From Candidatus Auribacterota bacterium (GTDB lineage: Bacteria; Auribacterota; Tritonobacteria; UBA1439): a stretch of DNA of 46,989 bases. The position numbers and the translations under genes were made by a program. Positions 8,462-19,034 of this stretch are shown piece after piece. The notes under the pieces are model-generated. The model saw nothing but the letters and a program-made list of their open reading frames with translations. It did no database searches and had not been told where the DNA came from. Position 1 is the stretch's first letter. Every line of letters begins with the position of its first letter. Where the stretch lies: NCBI GenBank assembly GCA_026392015.1, contig JAPLCW010000004.1, positions 1 to 46,989 of the forward strand, in the 5' to 3' direction.

Positions 8462-8544
8462 ACCGTAGCAGAGACGTCACATTCGTCCCTGCGGGACTCA
8501 GTGTCCCATGGGGAAAGTCTCGGTTACCCCTGTGGATAAGTCGC
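8462..8544. repeat. inverted repeat copy 2 flanking pncC-thpR
   Basis: Inverted partner of 7186-7268, with GAGACGTCACATTCGTCCCT and GGGGAAAGTCTCGG. Just to the left, GTGACGTC and GACGTCAC form an additional palindrome around 8441-8479. The remaining gap to recA (8545-8800) has no credible gene. Confidence 0.75.
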
Positions 8545-8799
8545 CGCCTCGTCCTGGACGAGAGATGGGTGAAAATAATTGGAATAAATTTCCGTTTCAA
8601 CTCGTCTACTATAGTGAAAGGAGGGATACTGGATCAATGACGGTGGGGACGCGTACTCCTCACTCTTGTATTATTTCCAATTCATTTGGGGAATAGCGGA
8701 CGCCAGATAGGACAGTTCCAGTCTGGCAGGTTAAGGGAAGAGGTAGTGTCTCAATTGCATGTAGAGTATAGCTATTCTATGTTGTAGGGCCGCGATCCT

Positions 8800-8945
8800 T
8801 CGGCAAGGTCCCTTCGACTGAGTTTATACTGAGCGTAGCCGAAGTGCTCAGGGTCTTCGACAGGACAAGTTTTATCGCGCCCGGGTTCGACCCTTCGGCC
8901 GAGTTTATACTGAGCGCAGCCGAAGTGCTCAGGACAGGTTCATCG
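8800..8945. repeat. two tandem CTTCG..TGAGCGTAGCCGAAG repeats
   Basis: Two copies (about 8811-8853 and 8892-8933) share GAGTTTATACTGAGCG followed by AGCCGAAGTGCTCAGG, and differ at a few bases. The same CTTCGACTACGCTCAGG theme recurs inside the mobile elements at 22858, 39804 and 41800 and at 45305. Each copy can fold as a hairpin. Confidence 0.75.
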
Positions 8946-9020
8946 AACCCCTACAAATCAACGGTACCCAAATTGAGTCACTGCAAGGAAGAAGATTATT
9001 TATCGTGAATAGGGGTGATT

Positions 9021-9029
9021 TGTTATAAT
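9021..9029 (+). promoter_or_regulatory. extended -10 promoter of recA
   Basis: TGTTATAAT is a perfect extended -10 (TGnTATAAT), lying 30 bp upstream of the recA ATG. No good -35 is present, as expected for this class. No clear LexA box (CTGT-N8-ACAG or GAAC-N4-GTTC) was seen nearby. The Shine-Dalgarno GGAAGGAGG at about 9043-9051 follows. Confidence 0.6.
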
Positions 9030-9058
9030 TTTCTACTTCAGCCGGAAGGAGGACAACA

Positions 9059-10083
<1,025 letters not shown>

Positions 10084-10087
<4 letters not shown>

Positions 10088-10965
10088 AGAGATACATCCT
10101 GGCGCTCCTCCTGATGGTGATCTGCGCCTCTCTTCTTATCGTGTCTGTAGCGAACTACGTTCCGGTGGAGCAAAAAAAGAGGAGGGTTCCCTCCCCCCCG
10201 GTTTCAGAAGGAGAGGAGAAATCCATCGACGAGATCGTTGAGCGGGTTGGGCCCGCTGTCGTCGCGATTGACACGAGGGAGCGGAGGACTCTGCAACCAC
10301 GCTTCAACGACCCGATACTACGGTATTTCCTTGATGAATCAGACATGGTTGCTGAAATTGAGGGAATAGGGTCGGGGGTGATCTTCGATCCCGAAGGATA
10401 TGTGGTGACCAATTCACATGTCGTGGGGGATGCTCAGGAGATCGGGGTTACTCTTGCGAACGGGAGGCAGATGGATGCGGAACTCTGCGCAGTCGATCCC
10501 GATAGGGATCTTGCGCTCCTCAAACTTCCGGAGGAGGACCTTCCCGTTGCGGAGTTGGGAGACTCCGATCACCTGATGGTCGGACAATGGGTTCTCGCAT
10601 TCGGCAATCCTTTCGGGACAGCCTCGAAAACCGCGCAGCCTTCGGTGAGCGTCGGTGTGATCAGCGCACTCCATAGGAGAGTGAAGGTTCCAGAGGGGCT
10701 TGCATACGAGGATCTTATTCAAACCGATGCGGCGATCAACAGCGGGAATGATGGAGGGCCGCTCGTCGACCTCGGCGGGAGAGTGATAGGGCTGAACACG
10801 TTGATCCTCACTTCTTCCGGCGCCTCGACCGGCGTGGGGTTCTCCATCCCGGTCAGCGTGGTGAGGGAGGGTCTGGGTGAACTTACGCGGCAGTGCAAAG
10901 AAAAGCATCCGGAAAAAAGCAACCCAAAGGGGAGCACAGCCCAGCGATGGCACCTCCCCTGGTGA
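10084..10965 (+). CDS. HtrA/DegP-like protein lacking the catalytic serine
   Basis: Trypsin-like S1C fold protein, 293 aa. A membrane anchor or signal segment is at about 4-23, a charged Pro-rich linker follows, then one protease domain (about 47-270). No PDZ domain is present. The catalytic His112 (TNSHVV) and Asp142 ([11 protein letters not shown]) are intact, but the nucleophile motif, normally GNSGGPL, reads GNDGGPL with Asp223 (codon GAT). Asp cannot act as the usual nucleophile, so a proteolytically dead or regulatory protein is likely unless the base calls are wrong. It starts on the recA stop (ATGA), and its 3' end overlaps the longest recX frame by 89 bp, suggesting co-translation with recA and recX. 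Confidence 0.88.
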
Positions 10966-11458
10966 TTCTGGATCTGGATATGGAAAGGCAATGGACGCTG
11001 CACTGATGCTCCTCTCCTTTCGCGGGAGGACGGAAAAGGAGCTGGCGCGCCGCCTTTCAGAAAAGGGATATGCGCACGAGACAATTGCCAGGGTATGCGA
11101 GAGACTAAAAGACCTGAAATATATTGATGACAGACAGTTCGCTGTTTTATGGCTCGGGTCATTTTCGGGCCCGCGTTGCAGGAGCCCCTGGGTGCTCAAG
11201 CGGGAACTGAAGAGAAAGGGAATAGACGCTTCGCTGGCAGATGAGCTGGTAGATGAAGCGCGCGGAGAAGATGATCTTTTTGAGGCTGCGTGTGAGCTCG
11301 TGCGCCAGCGAATCAAAAGATCCGGCATGTCCGACATGAGCAAGATGAAGGCAAGGCTTCAGAACCTGCTTCTCAGAAGGGGGTTCGACTACGAATTCAT
11401 CCGCAAGGTATTGGCAGAGGCCATGCCCCGGGACACCGTTGCGGAAGGTCGTGAATAG
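10877..11458 (+). CDS. recX: regulatory protein RecX
   Basis: RecX, a RecA-filament modulator, 193 aa from GTG at 10877. The three-helix RecX repeats begin at about residue 40: ALMLLSFRGRTEKELARRL, then KYIDDRQFAVLWL and the ELKRKGIDASLADELV region, ending in LLRRGFDYEFIRKVLAEA. The GTG is preceded by GGGAGGG at good spacing. An ATG at 10991 would remove a low-complexity Lys/Ser/Gly-rich N-terminus and most of the overlap with the upstream gene, and is the alternative start. Position next to recA supports the call. Confidence 0.88.
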   Translation: MNLRGSAKKSIRKKATQRGAQPSDGTSPGDSGSGYGKAMDAALMLLSFRGRTEKELARRLSEKGYAHETIARVCERLKDLKYIDDRQFAVLWLGSFSGPRCRSPWVLKRELKRKGIDASLADELVDEARGEDDLFEAACELVRQRIKRSGMSDMSKMKARLQNLLLRRGFDYEFIRKVLAEAMPRDTVAEGRE

Positions 11459-11500
11459 TATGAGGATGAGAGAGGGTCAGTTCAGGGGCGAGGGAACCAG

Positions 11501-14161
11501 ATGAAATCAGCAGAGATACGGGCTCAATTCATAGACTACTTTTGCAGGCTCGGGCATCGCTCTGTGCCGAGCGCGCCACTCGTACCCGCGGACGACCCGA
11601 CGCTCCTCTTCACGAACGCGGGTATGAACCAGTTCAAAGATATTTTCCTCGGAACAGGCACGCGCGATTACAAAAGGGCGGTCAATTCCCAGAAGTGCAT
11701 GCGGGTTTCCGGCAAGCACAACGATCTCGAGGATGTCGGGAGGGACACATACCATCACACCTTTTTCGAGATGCTCGGCAACTGGTCGTTCGGGGATTAT
11801 TACAAGCGGGAGGCGATTACATGGGCGTGGGAACTCCTCACAAGGGAATGGAAAATCCCCGCCGATAAACTATGGGCGACGGTATTCCGCGATGACGACG
11901 AGGCGGCGAGGCTTTGGACGGAGGTGACGAGCATCGGGCGCGATCGTGTGCTGCGTTTCGACGAGAACGAGAATTTTTGGGAGATGGCCGAGACCGGTCC
12001 CTGTGGCCCCTGCTCGGAGATACACATCGACATGGGGGAGCGTCACTGTCGCCGGCACGAAGAGAAGGGACACCTCTGCACGGTCAACGGGGGATGCGGG
12101 AGATTCATCGAGTTATGGAATCTTGTGTTCATACAATATAACAGGGATGGAAAGGGCGTCCTGCACGATTTGCCGCAAAGACATGTGGATACGGGGATGG
12201 GTTTCGAACGGCTCGTTGCCATCCTGCAGGGGGTTGGCTCAAACTACGATACGGATCTCTTCATGCCGATCATCAACGCAATCGAAGAAACATCCGGCGT
12301 TCGGTACCAGCCCGAGGGTGAACGCGCAACGGCATTCCGGGCGATAGCGGATCACATACGCGCGCTCAGTTTCGCCCTATCTGACGGAGCCTTGCCTTCG
12401 AACGAAGGGCGGGGCTATATCCTCAGAATGATACTCAGGCGCGCGGTGAGGTACGGGCGAACACTCGGGCTTGAGGAGCCGTTCCTGTACACGCTGGTTC
12501 CCAGTGTCTCCGGGATCATGGGGGATGCGTATCCGGAGCTCAGGCAGCATCGGGAGCATGTGAGCAGGGCCATACTCTCCGAAGAGGAGCGCTTCCACAA
12601 CACACTCGCCTTCGGACTGGGCTTGCTCTCGGAAATTATTGAAAAAACCAAGGGGCAGGGACGGAAGACCGTCTCCGGCGAGGATCTTTTCAGGCTCTAC
12701 GACACGTATGGATTCCCCATTGACCTCGCCGGCGTCGTTGCCCGTGAGGAGGGGCTTGCCATCGATAGTGAATCTTTCGGGAAACTGATGGTGGAGCAGA
12801 AAGAAAGGGCGCGCGCGGCATGGAAAGCTGAACCGATTCGCGGTGTCGAGCCCGTCTATCGGAAGATTCTGGAGCGCGAGGGCACATCTGCATTTTGCGG
12901 ATATGAAAATACCCTCGCACAGGCGGTGGTGAAAGCGCTCGTCAAAGATGGTCAAGAGGTGAAACGTCTCACCGAAGGCGAAGAAGGCGAGATCATCCTT
13001 GATACGACTCCATTTTACGCGGAAGCGGGTGGCCAGGTGGGTGATTCGGGAAGGATCTACAGCGATCGCGCGACCGCATTGGTCGCTGACACGCAGTCGC
13101 CGGCTCAAAGGCTCACCGTCCACGCGGCGAAGGTGATCAATGGAGAATTGTGCATCGGCGATTCCGTGACGGCTGAAGTGGATGAGCAAAAGAGAATGGA
13201 GGCGGAGCGGAGCCACACCGCCACACACCTCCTCCAGAATGCCCTGCGCCAGGTCTTGGGAGAGCATATCAAGCAGGCAGGGTCGCTTGTGGCTCCGGGC
13301 AGGCTGCGGTTTGATTTCACGCACTTTACCGCGCTGTCCTCGATGGAGATGGAGCGAGTCGAGGAGGTTGTCAACGAGCGGATACGGGATAACGCGCCGC
13401 TCCAGATATATGAGCTGCCGTTCGAGGAGGTTCGGGCGAAGGATATCATCGCCATCTTCGGGGAGAAATATGGGGACCGTGTCAGGGTGGTCGATGCCGG
13501 GGGTTACAGCAGAGAGCTCTGTGGGGGAACTCACGTACGTTCGGTAGGGGAAATCGGCATCTTTGTACTACTGAGCGAAGGGTCCGTTGCGGCGGGGGTC
13601 AGGAGAATCGAGGCGCTGACAGGAGCGGCGGCGTTCCGCTATCTGAAGAAGAGGGAGGGGCAGATCAAGGGAGTCGCCAGTCTATTCAAGACCGACCCGG
13701 ATACTGTTATGGAAAGGGTCGAGGCGATGCGGAAGGAAAACAAGGCCCTGAAAAAGAGTTCCGGCCGCGAAAATATCAAACAACGCATCGGCGATGCCGC
13801 GGATCTTGTTACGAAGGCGCGAAATGTGGGCGATATCCCTGTTATTGCGGTTGAGCTCGAGGGATTGGACACCGACGCCTTGAGGAATGCCGGAGATCAT
13901 GTGAAACAGAAACTGAAGACAGGGGTAATACTTCTCGGATCGCGCGGCGATGACACTGCACACCTTGTGTGTATGGTGACGGATGACCTTGTTAAAAAAG
14001 GCTTCCATGCGGGAAAGATAGTAAAAGAGCTGGCATCCATTATCGCTGGAAACGGTGGAGGGAGGCCTCAGATGGCGCAGGCCGGAGGGTCCGCGCCCGA
14101 TAAGCTGCCGGAAGCGTTAGAAAAGATATCTGAGCTCGTTGCTCGGATTTCGGAGGGGTGA
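11501..14161 (+). CDS. alaS: alanine--tRNA ligase
   Basis: Alanyl-tRNA synthetase, 886 aa, full length. The class II aminoacylation core starts at once (AEIRAQFIDYF, with LLFTNAGMNQFKD), with motif 2 and 3 regions around 70-110 and 210-250 (DTGMGFERL). The editing domain has the zinc-binding HTATHLL and CGGTH motifs, and the C-Ala domain ends with GGGRPQMAQAGG. A GAGGGAA Shine-Dalgarno precedes the ATG. It follows recX by 42 bp, in the common recA-recX-alaS order, and is followed by the his genes after 37 bp. Confidence 0.98.
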   Translation: MKSAEIRAQFIDYFCRLGHRSVPSAPLVPADDPTLLFTNAGMNQFKDIFLGTGTRDYKRAVNSQKCMRVSGKHNDLEDVGRDTYHHTFFEMLGNWSFGDYYKREAITWAWELLTREWKIPADKLWATVFRDDDEAARLWTEVTSIGRDRVLRFDENENFWEMAETGPCGPCSEIHIDMGERHCRRHEEKGHLCTVNGGCGRFIELWNLVFIQYNRDGKGVLHDLPQRHVDTGMGFERLVAILQGVGSNYDTDLFMPIINAIEETSGVRYQPEGERATAFRAIADHIRALSFALSDGALPSNEGRGYILRMILRRAVRYGRTLGLEEPFLYTLVPSVSGIMGDAYPELRQHREHVSRAILSEEERFHNTLAFGLGLLSEIIEKTKGQGRKTVSGEDLFRLYDTYGFPIDLAGVVAREEGLAIDSESFGKLMVEQKERARAAWKAEPIRGVEPVYRKILEREGTSAFCGYENTLAQAVVKALVKDGQEVKRLTEGEEGEIILDTTPFYAEAGGQVGDSGRIYSDRATALVADTQSPAQRLTVHAAKVINGELCIGDSVTAEVDEQKRMEAERSHTATHLLQNALRQVLGEHIKQAGSLVAPGRLRFDFTHFTALSSMEMERVEEVVNERIRDNAPLQIYELPFEEVRAKDIIAIFGEKYGDRVRVVDAGGYSRELCGGTHVRSVGEIGIFVLLSEGSVAAGVRRIEALTGAAAFRYLKKREGQIKGVASLFKTDPDTVMERVEAMRKENKALKKSSGRENIKQRIGDAADLVTKARNVGDIPVIAVELEGLDTDALRNAGDHVKQKLKTGVILLGSRGDDTAHLVCMVTDDLVKKGFHAGKIVKELASIIAGNGGGRPQMAQAGGSAPDKLPEALEKISELVARISEG

Positions 14162-14198
14162 GGAGAGCGTACGTCAGGAGGGGGCGTGAGTAACGAAT

Positions 14199-15395
14199 AT
14201 GAACGCTGTGGAAAAGATTGTATCTGAAATTATTGAGAAGGTAAGGCGCCAGGGGGATCGCGCCCTGGTCAGCCTCTCGATGAAGTACGATCATGTGCGT
14301 CTCCCGCGAGGAGGGATACGGGTTCCGCGATCAGAAATTGCATCCGCGGTACAATGCGCGGGGATCGATTTCGCTCGCCTTATACGAACTGTTGCCCGGA
14401 ATATCGCCGCATACCACAGGGCGCAGCTTCCCCGCGACAGGGCATTCAAGAATATGCACGGCGCCCGAGTGGGGTGGCGTTATGTTCCGGTGGAGAGGGT
14501 GGGGGTGTATCTTCCGGCGGGAAAGGCGCCGCTTGTATCCACAGCGCTCATGACAATTGTCCCTGCAAAGGTGGCGGGAGTCTGTGATATCACTGTTGCG
14601 TCACCGCCCCAGCGGGATGGCAGGATCAACCCGTTTGTCCTCGCCGCATGCCATCTTCTCGGCGCAGACAGGATTGTACGAGTGGGAGGCGCGCAGGCAA
14701 TCGCCGCAATGGCGCTGGGGACAAAGAGCATTCCCAGGGTTGACCTGATCGTCGGCCCAGGGAATGTGTACGTGACGGAGGCAAAGCGCCAGCTCTATGG
14801 GCGGGTCGGGATCGACATGACAGCGGGGCCGAGCGAGGTCGCCATCGTCGCCGACGAGAGTGCCCCGCCAGGTCTCGTCGCCGCCGACCTCCTTTCCCAG
14901 GCGGAGCACGACCGGCTGAGCGTCGCAATACTGTTTACCACCTCAGCCCGGCTCATCCGCCGCGTGAAGGAGGAAATCACAAAGCAATCGCGGCAATCGA
15001 ACGAGAGTGTGAGCGGAGTGCGCTATGTAAAATGCAAGAACATCGGAGACGCGGCGGAATCGATTAACCGGATGGCACCGGAACATCTGCAGATTATGAC
15101 GGTCGATCCCGGTGCATTTGCTGCACGCGTCCGCAACGCGGGAGCGATCTTTGCGGGGTCTTTCAGTGCCACGGCGTTCGGAGACTATGTCGCGGGGCCG
15201 AGTCATGTGCTCCCGACCGGAGGGACGGCGAGGTTTTTCTCCGCCCTCTCTGTGGAAACATTTCTCAAAAGGATAAGTTGTATACGGTACAATAGAAATT
15301 CCGCAGCCAAAGCCATCCCATTGGCGGAAAAGCTTGCGCAAATCGAAGGCCTCCAGGCTCACGCACGCGCTCTCCGCCTGCGGGTAGAGAGGTAA
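14199..15395 (+). CDS. hisD: histidinol dehydrogenase
   Basis: HisD, 398 aa, slightly shorter than the usual 430 because the N-terminal arm is reduced. It oxidises L-histidinol to L-histidine in two NAD-dependent steps. Seen are VGVYLPAGKAPLVSTALM, the VGPGNVYVTEAKRQLYG signature, IDMTAGPSEVAIVAD, LLSQAEHD (zinc ligands) and the later APEHLQ and GPSHVLPTGGTARFFS. The ATG start is separated from AGGAGGGGG by about 16 bp, so the start is a little uncertain. This is the first gene of the his run and sits directly behind alaS; no hisG precedes it. Confidence 0.96.
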   Translation: MNAVEKIVSEIIEKVRRQGDRALVSLSMKYDHVRLPRGGIRVPRSEIASAVQCAGIDFARLIRTVARNIAAYHRAQLPRDRAFKNMHGARVGWRYVPVERVGVYLPAGKAPLVSTALMTIVPAKVAGVCDITVASPPQRDGRINPFVLAACHLLGADRIVRVGGAQAIAAMALGTKSIPRVDLIVGPGNVYVTEAKRQLYGRVGIDMTAGPSEVAIVADESAPPGLVAADLLSQAEHDRLSVAILFTTSARLIRRVKEEITKQSRQSNESVSGVRYVKCKNIGDAAESINRMAPEHLQIMTVDPGAFAARVRNAGAIFAGSFSATAFGDYVAGPSHVLPTGGTARFFSALSVETFLKRISCIRYNRNSAAKAIPLAEKLAQIEGLQAHARALRLRVER

Positions 15396-15401
15396 AGAGA
15401 T

Positions 15402-16532
15402 ATGGGCATATTCCGAAGCGACATTGAAAAGATGAAGGGGTACACGCCGGGTGAGCAACCGCCTCCAGGCACGGAGTATCTAAAGCTCAATACCAATGAA
15501 AACCCCTATCCTCCCTCGCCGCGGGTGAAGGAGGCGATCCTGGAGGAGATGGAGCGGCTGCGCCTCTACCCCGAACCGATGGCGGACAGGCTGAGAGAAC
15601 GGATCTCCGAGATCTATCAGGTCCCCGCAGAAAATATTCTCGCCGGAAACGGCTCGGATGAGCTCCTTACCATGGTTACGCGGACATTTGCAGACAAAGG
15701 AGATTTGGTGGTCTTCCCGACACCCACGTATACCCTTTACAAGACCCTCTGTGAAATACAGGGGGCGCGCTGTTATCAGGTGCCCTTTAGAGAAGATTTC
15801 TCCCTTAACGAAGATTTCATCTCGCAAAAGGCGAAAATCGTCTTTATCGCAAATCCCAACTCTCCCTCCGGCACGGTTGTTGCGGAAGATGTCCTGGCGA
15901 GAATCGCTTCGCGAATCTCCGGAGTGCTGGTGATCGACGAAGCGTATGTCGATTTTGCGAGGAAGAATTGCCAGGGCCTTCTCGCGAAGCATAAAAATGT
16001 GATTATTCTCCGGACCCTCTCCAAGTCGTTCTCCCTTGCGGGATTACGAGTTGGTTACGCTCTGGCCGAGAAGACCATTATTGAGAATCTGCACAAGGTG
16101 AAGGACTCGTACAATGTGAGCAGGCTCTCGATTGCAGGCGGTGCTGCCGCCCTTGGCGATATCGCATGGATGCGCGAGAATATGAAAAAAATCATCGCGT
16201 CACGGAGGCGCCTTGTGTGGGGGCTTAAAGAACTCGGCTTCTCCATCTATCCGTCAGAGTCAAATTTTGTCCTGGCCAGGATTGAATTCTACCCCGCCGA
16301 GCAGATCTATCGGCAGTTGAAGAGAAGGAAGATCCTGGTCCGGTACTATGACACCCCTGTCCTGAAAGACTGCCTGAGGATCAGCATCGGTACTGATCAG
16401 GATATCAAGCGCCTCATCGTCGAGATTGCGGAGATCACCGGATGGAAATCGCCACAGCAAAAAGTTGAATGTGCAAAGTTGAAAGAATTCGAAAATATAT
16501 ATCACAGTCAAAAACGAAAAACCGAAGGTTGA
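15402..16532 (+). CDS. hisC: histidinol-phosphate aminotransferase
   Basis: HisC, a class I/II PLP aminotransferase, 376 aa. It converts imidazole-acetol phosphate to histidinol phosphate. Motifs are LNTNENPYPPSP, GNGSDELL, PNSPSGT, VIDEAYVDF, and the PLP-lysine region TLSKSFSLAGLRVGYA. The Shine-Dalgarno is GAGAGG before the ATG, 6 bp after the hisD stop. The enzyme should end near EIAEITGW; the last 28 or so residues (KSPQQKVECAKLKEFEN and onward) look like translated repeat DNA running into the following gap. Confidence 0.96.
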   Translation: MGIFRSDIEKMKGYTPGEQPPPGTEYLKLNTNENPYPPSPRVKEAILEEMERLRLYPEPMADRLRERISEIYQVPAENILAGNGSDELLTMVTRTFADKGDLVVFPTPTYTLYKTLCEIQGARCYQVPFREDFSLNEDFISQKAKIVFIANPNSPSGTVVAEDVLARIASRISGVLVIDEAYVDFARKNCQGLLAKHKNVIILRTLSKSFSLAGLRVGYALAEKTIIENLHKVKDSYNVSRLSIAGGAAALGDIAWMRENMKKIIASRRRLVWGLKELGFSIYPSESNFVLARIEFYPAEQIYRQLKRRKILVRYYDTPVLKDCLRISIGTDQDIKRLIVEIAEITGWKSPQQKVECAKLKEFENIYHSQKRKTEG

Positions 16533-16957
16533 TGGGCCGGAGTAGGCGTTGCCCGCAACCGAATTCATCTGTAATACGCATTGAAACATAAATGATCAAC
16601 ACAGATAACCGCAGATGAACACAGATGGGCAAGGTCAAGAAATTGCCCAAAGGTCGTTGTCGAATTTATCTGTGTGTATCGGTTTTAACCTGGATTATTC
16701 AGCAGACGAATAAAAGAGCAATTTTAACGGCCAAACATATGAAACCGCAGATTGCGCGGATTGGGCGGATTAAACAATGCAAATCAGCGTAATCCGCGGT
16801 TAAAACATTAAAAGTTGGTGAATAAATCAGGTTAAATCTGTGTTTATCTGTGATACGCATTGAAACATAAATGATTATCACAGATACATACTGATAAAGT
16901 GATACACTGCGAAACAATGAGCAAGGGTTTAGTATTAGAACGTCACGGAGGCAAACA
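16533..16957. repeat. intergenic repeat block between hisC and hisB
   Basis: 425 bp without a gene. It contains a direct repeat, ATACGCATTGAAACATAAAT, at about 16573 and 16856, plus the inverted motifs CGCAGATTGCGCGGATT (16746-16762) and AATCCGCGGTTAAAA (16791-16805). AAAGGTCGTT with ATTTATCTGTG (about 16650-16675) recurs at about 22759-22783. The hisB Shine-Dalgarno GGAGG ends the block. Confidence 0.75.
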
Positions 16958-17548
16958 GTGAAAGCGAGAAAGTCGGCGATCAATAGGAAGACCCGCGAGA
17001 CGGACATCCGGTTAAAGCTCAACCTGGACGGGACCGGTGTTTCCAGGGTATGCACAGGCATCGGTATCTTCGACCATATGCTCGAGCTGTTTTCCAAACA
17101 TTCGCGCATAAATTTGGACGTCACGGCGAAGGGAGATCTGCGGGTTGACGATCACCACACGGTGGAGGACATAGGAATCTGCATTGGCGAGGCGTTGAGA
17201 GAAGCCCTCGGGAGTAAAGCGGGCATCGACCGCTATGGATTCTGCATGCTCCCGATGGATGAGGCGCTTGTTTCGGTGGCGATGGACCTGAGCGGGCGGG
17301 CGCACCTGCGTTACGACGTGAAGACCGGCCGTCAGAAGATCGGGGGCTTTGATCTTCAACTGATCGAGGAATTTTTCCAGGCGCTTGTGGGCGCTGCGCG
17401 CATCACGCTTCACGTGCAATTGATATGCGGCAAGAATCCACACCATATCATCGAGGCTGTATTCAAAGCAGTGGCCAGGGCGCTCGGGATGGCAGTGCGC
17501 AGGGCCCGGGGGGGAAGGGGAATCCCCTCTACCAAAGGGAAACTCTGA
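16958..17548 (+). CDS. hisB: imidazoleglycerol-phosphate dehydratase
   Basis: HisB dehydratase, 196 aa, the monofunctional form without a phosphatase domain. Metal-binding His motifs are FDHMLELFSKHS, DDHHTVEDIGICIGEAL and, near the C-terminus, CGKNPHHIIEAVFKAVA. The start is GTG at 16958 with ACGGAGGCAAACA just before. It dehydrates imidazoleglycerol phosphate to imidazole-acetol phosphate. Histidinol-phosphate phosphatase is not in the window. Confidence 0.97.
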   Translation: MKARKSAINRKTRETDIRLKLNLDGTGVSRVCTGIGIFDHMLELFSKHSRINLDVTAKGDLRVDDHHTVEDIGICIGEALREALGSKAGIDRYGFCMLPMDEALVSVAMDLSGRAHLRYDVKTGRQKIGGFDLQLIEEFFQALVGAARITLHVQLICGKNPHHIIEAVFKAVARALGMAVRRARGGRGIPSTKGKL

Positions 17549-17592
17549 GGTTCGGAGAGAGGACCGGAAAAAAGATCGGATGAAGAGAACCA

Positions 17593-18249
17593 GTGAGATC
17601 GGGTGATGCCGTGAAGAAACGGGACTCTACGATTGTTATTGTGGACTACGGGATGGGGAACCTGCACAGTGTCCAGAAAGCATTTGAGAAGTGCGGAGGT
17701 AAGGCAGTCACCGTTCATACGCAGGCGGAAATTGCAGATGCCGATGCACTGGTAGTCCCCGGAGTGGGCTCTTTCGGGGATTGCGTCGGAAATTTAAGGC
17801 ATCGCGGCCTCAAGGAGCCAATCATTGAATTCATCAAGTCGGGGAAACCGTACCTCGGGATCTGTCTCGGATTGCAGATCCTTTTCTCTACCAGCGAGGA
17901 AGCGGAAGGCGAGGAGGGATTGGGTATCTTTCGCGGCCGGGTGGAGAAATTCAGGGTAGATCTCAAGACTCCGCACATGGGGTGGAATACGCTCGATCTG
18001 AACCAACGCGGAAGAGACTGCCCTTTGTTTAAGGGGATTCAGGAGGGAGCATACGCCTACTTTGTGCATTCCTACTATGCAGTCCCGGAGGACAAGGAGA
18101 TCATCGCCGCAGAAACACAGTACGGCACACGGTTCACCTCGGCGATCTGGAAGGATAATGTCATTGCCACCCAATTTCATCTGGAGAAGAGCCAGAATAT
18201 AGGGCTCAGGATGATTAGTAATTTTATTAAGAGCGTTGCGGGAAATTAG
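17593..18249 (+). CDS. hisH: imidazole glycerol phosphate synthase, glutamine amidotransferase subunit
   Basis: HisH, 218 aa from GTG at 17593. It supplies ammonia to HisF. The class I glutaminase triad is visible: Cys in GICLGLQ, and His in QFHLEKSQ with the nearby Glu. VDYGMGNLHSVQKAFE opens the domain. An alternative GTG at 17611 would give VKKRDSTIVIVDYG and fits the family length better; the Shine-Dalgarno evidence is weak for both. The partner hisF lies two genes downstream. Confidence 0.95.
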   Translation: MRSGDAVKKRDSTIVIVDYGMGNLHSVQKAFEKCGGKAVTVHTQAEIADADALVVPGVGSFGDCVGNLRHRGLKEPIIEFIKSGKPYLGICLGLQILFSTSEEAEGEEGLGIFRGRVEKFRVDLKTPHMGWNTLDLNQRGRDCPLFKGIQEGAYAYFVHSYYAVPEDKEIIAAETQYGTRFTSAIWKDNVIATQFHLEKSQNIGLRMISNFIKSVAGN

Positions 18250-18284
18250 GAACACATTAATCAGAAATAAGGAGCGGCGGTCCC

Positions 18285-19034
18285 GTGATTGTGATCCCTG
18301 CGGTTGATATACGGAACGGCAAATGCGTGAGGCTCTACCAAGGGAGGAAGGAGAGGGAGATCATTTATGGCGATGACCCGGCGCAGATGGCGCTGCGTTG
18401 GCAGAGGGAAGGCGCGCAATACCTCCACGTAGTCGATCTCGACGGGGCGTTTGAGGGGGAGCCGCAAAACCTTAACTCTTTAAAAGAGATCCTCGGAAAG
18501 GTGACCATCCCAATTGAGTTTGGCGGAGGCTTGCGGAAGATGGAGTTTGTGGAGCAGGTGTTCAAATGGGGGGTTGATAGAGTAGTCATTGGCACCGCGG
18601 CTGTCCGGGATAGGAATTTTATCCGAGAGTCGGTTGCGTCATTTGGCAGGAGGATATTCCTGGGGCTGGATATGAGAAACGGACTCCTCGCGGTAGAGGG
18701 GTGGATGGAGCAGTCCGATATATCCATGGAGAGAATGCTTGTCGATGTTCAAGAGATCGGTGTGGGAGGGGTAATCTGTACGGATATAAGTTCCGATGGC
18801 ACGCTCGCCGGGCCAAACTTCGCAATGCTGGAGAAGGTGCTCTCGTCGTGCCAGCTCAGGGTCATCGCTTCCGGAGGAGTTAAGACGGTGGAGCATCTCC
18901 GGCAGCTCAGGGCACTGCGCGGCGGCGCTCTCTATGGCGTTATCGTGGGCAGGGCCCTCTATTCGGGCGACCTGAAGCTGGAGGATGCCCTGAAGGCTCT
19001 CGCCGAGGGCGAAGGAGCAGGGCGCGAATGTTAG
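18285..19034 (+). CDS. hisA: phosphoribosylformimino-AICAR-P isomerase (HisA)
   Basis: HisA TIM-barrel, 249 aa, GTG start with AAGGAG upstream. It isomerises ProFAR to PRFAR. Motifs are [51 protein letters not shown], and the phosphate-binding [12 protein letters not shown] followed by [11 protein letters not shown]. The first catalytic Asp is in AVDIR. The 3' end overlaps hisF by 7 bp. Confidence 0.97.
   Translation: MIVIPAVDIRNGKCVRLYQGRKEREIIYGDDPAQMALRWQREGAQYLHVVDLDGAFEGEPQNLNSLKEILGKVTIPIEFGGGLRKMEFVEQVFKWGVDRVVIGTAAVRDRNFIRESVASFGRRIFLGLDMRNGLLAVEGWMEQSDISMERMLVDVQEIGVGGVICTDISSDGTLAGPNFAMLEKVLSSCQLRVIASGGVKTVEHLRQLRALRGGALYGVIVGRALYSGDLKLEDALKALAEGEGAGREC

Noticed and set aside
8508..8696. 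Small + strand open frame upstream of recA
   Set aside because: Starts inside the inverted repeat copy at 8462-8544, has no ribosome site and no recognisable pattern.
12377..13534. Long open frame on the minus strand opposite alaS
   Set aside because: Antisense shadow of a highly conserved gene; no ribosome site and no recognisable domain.
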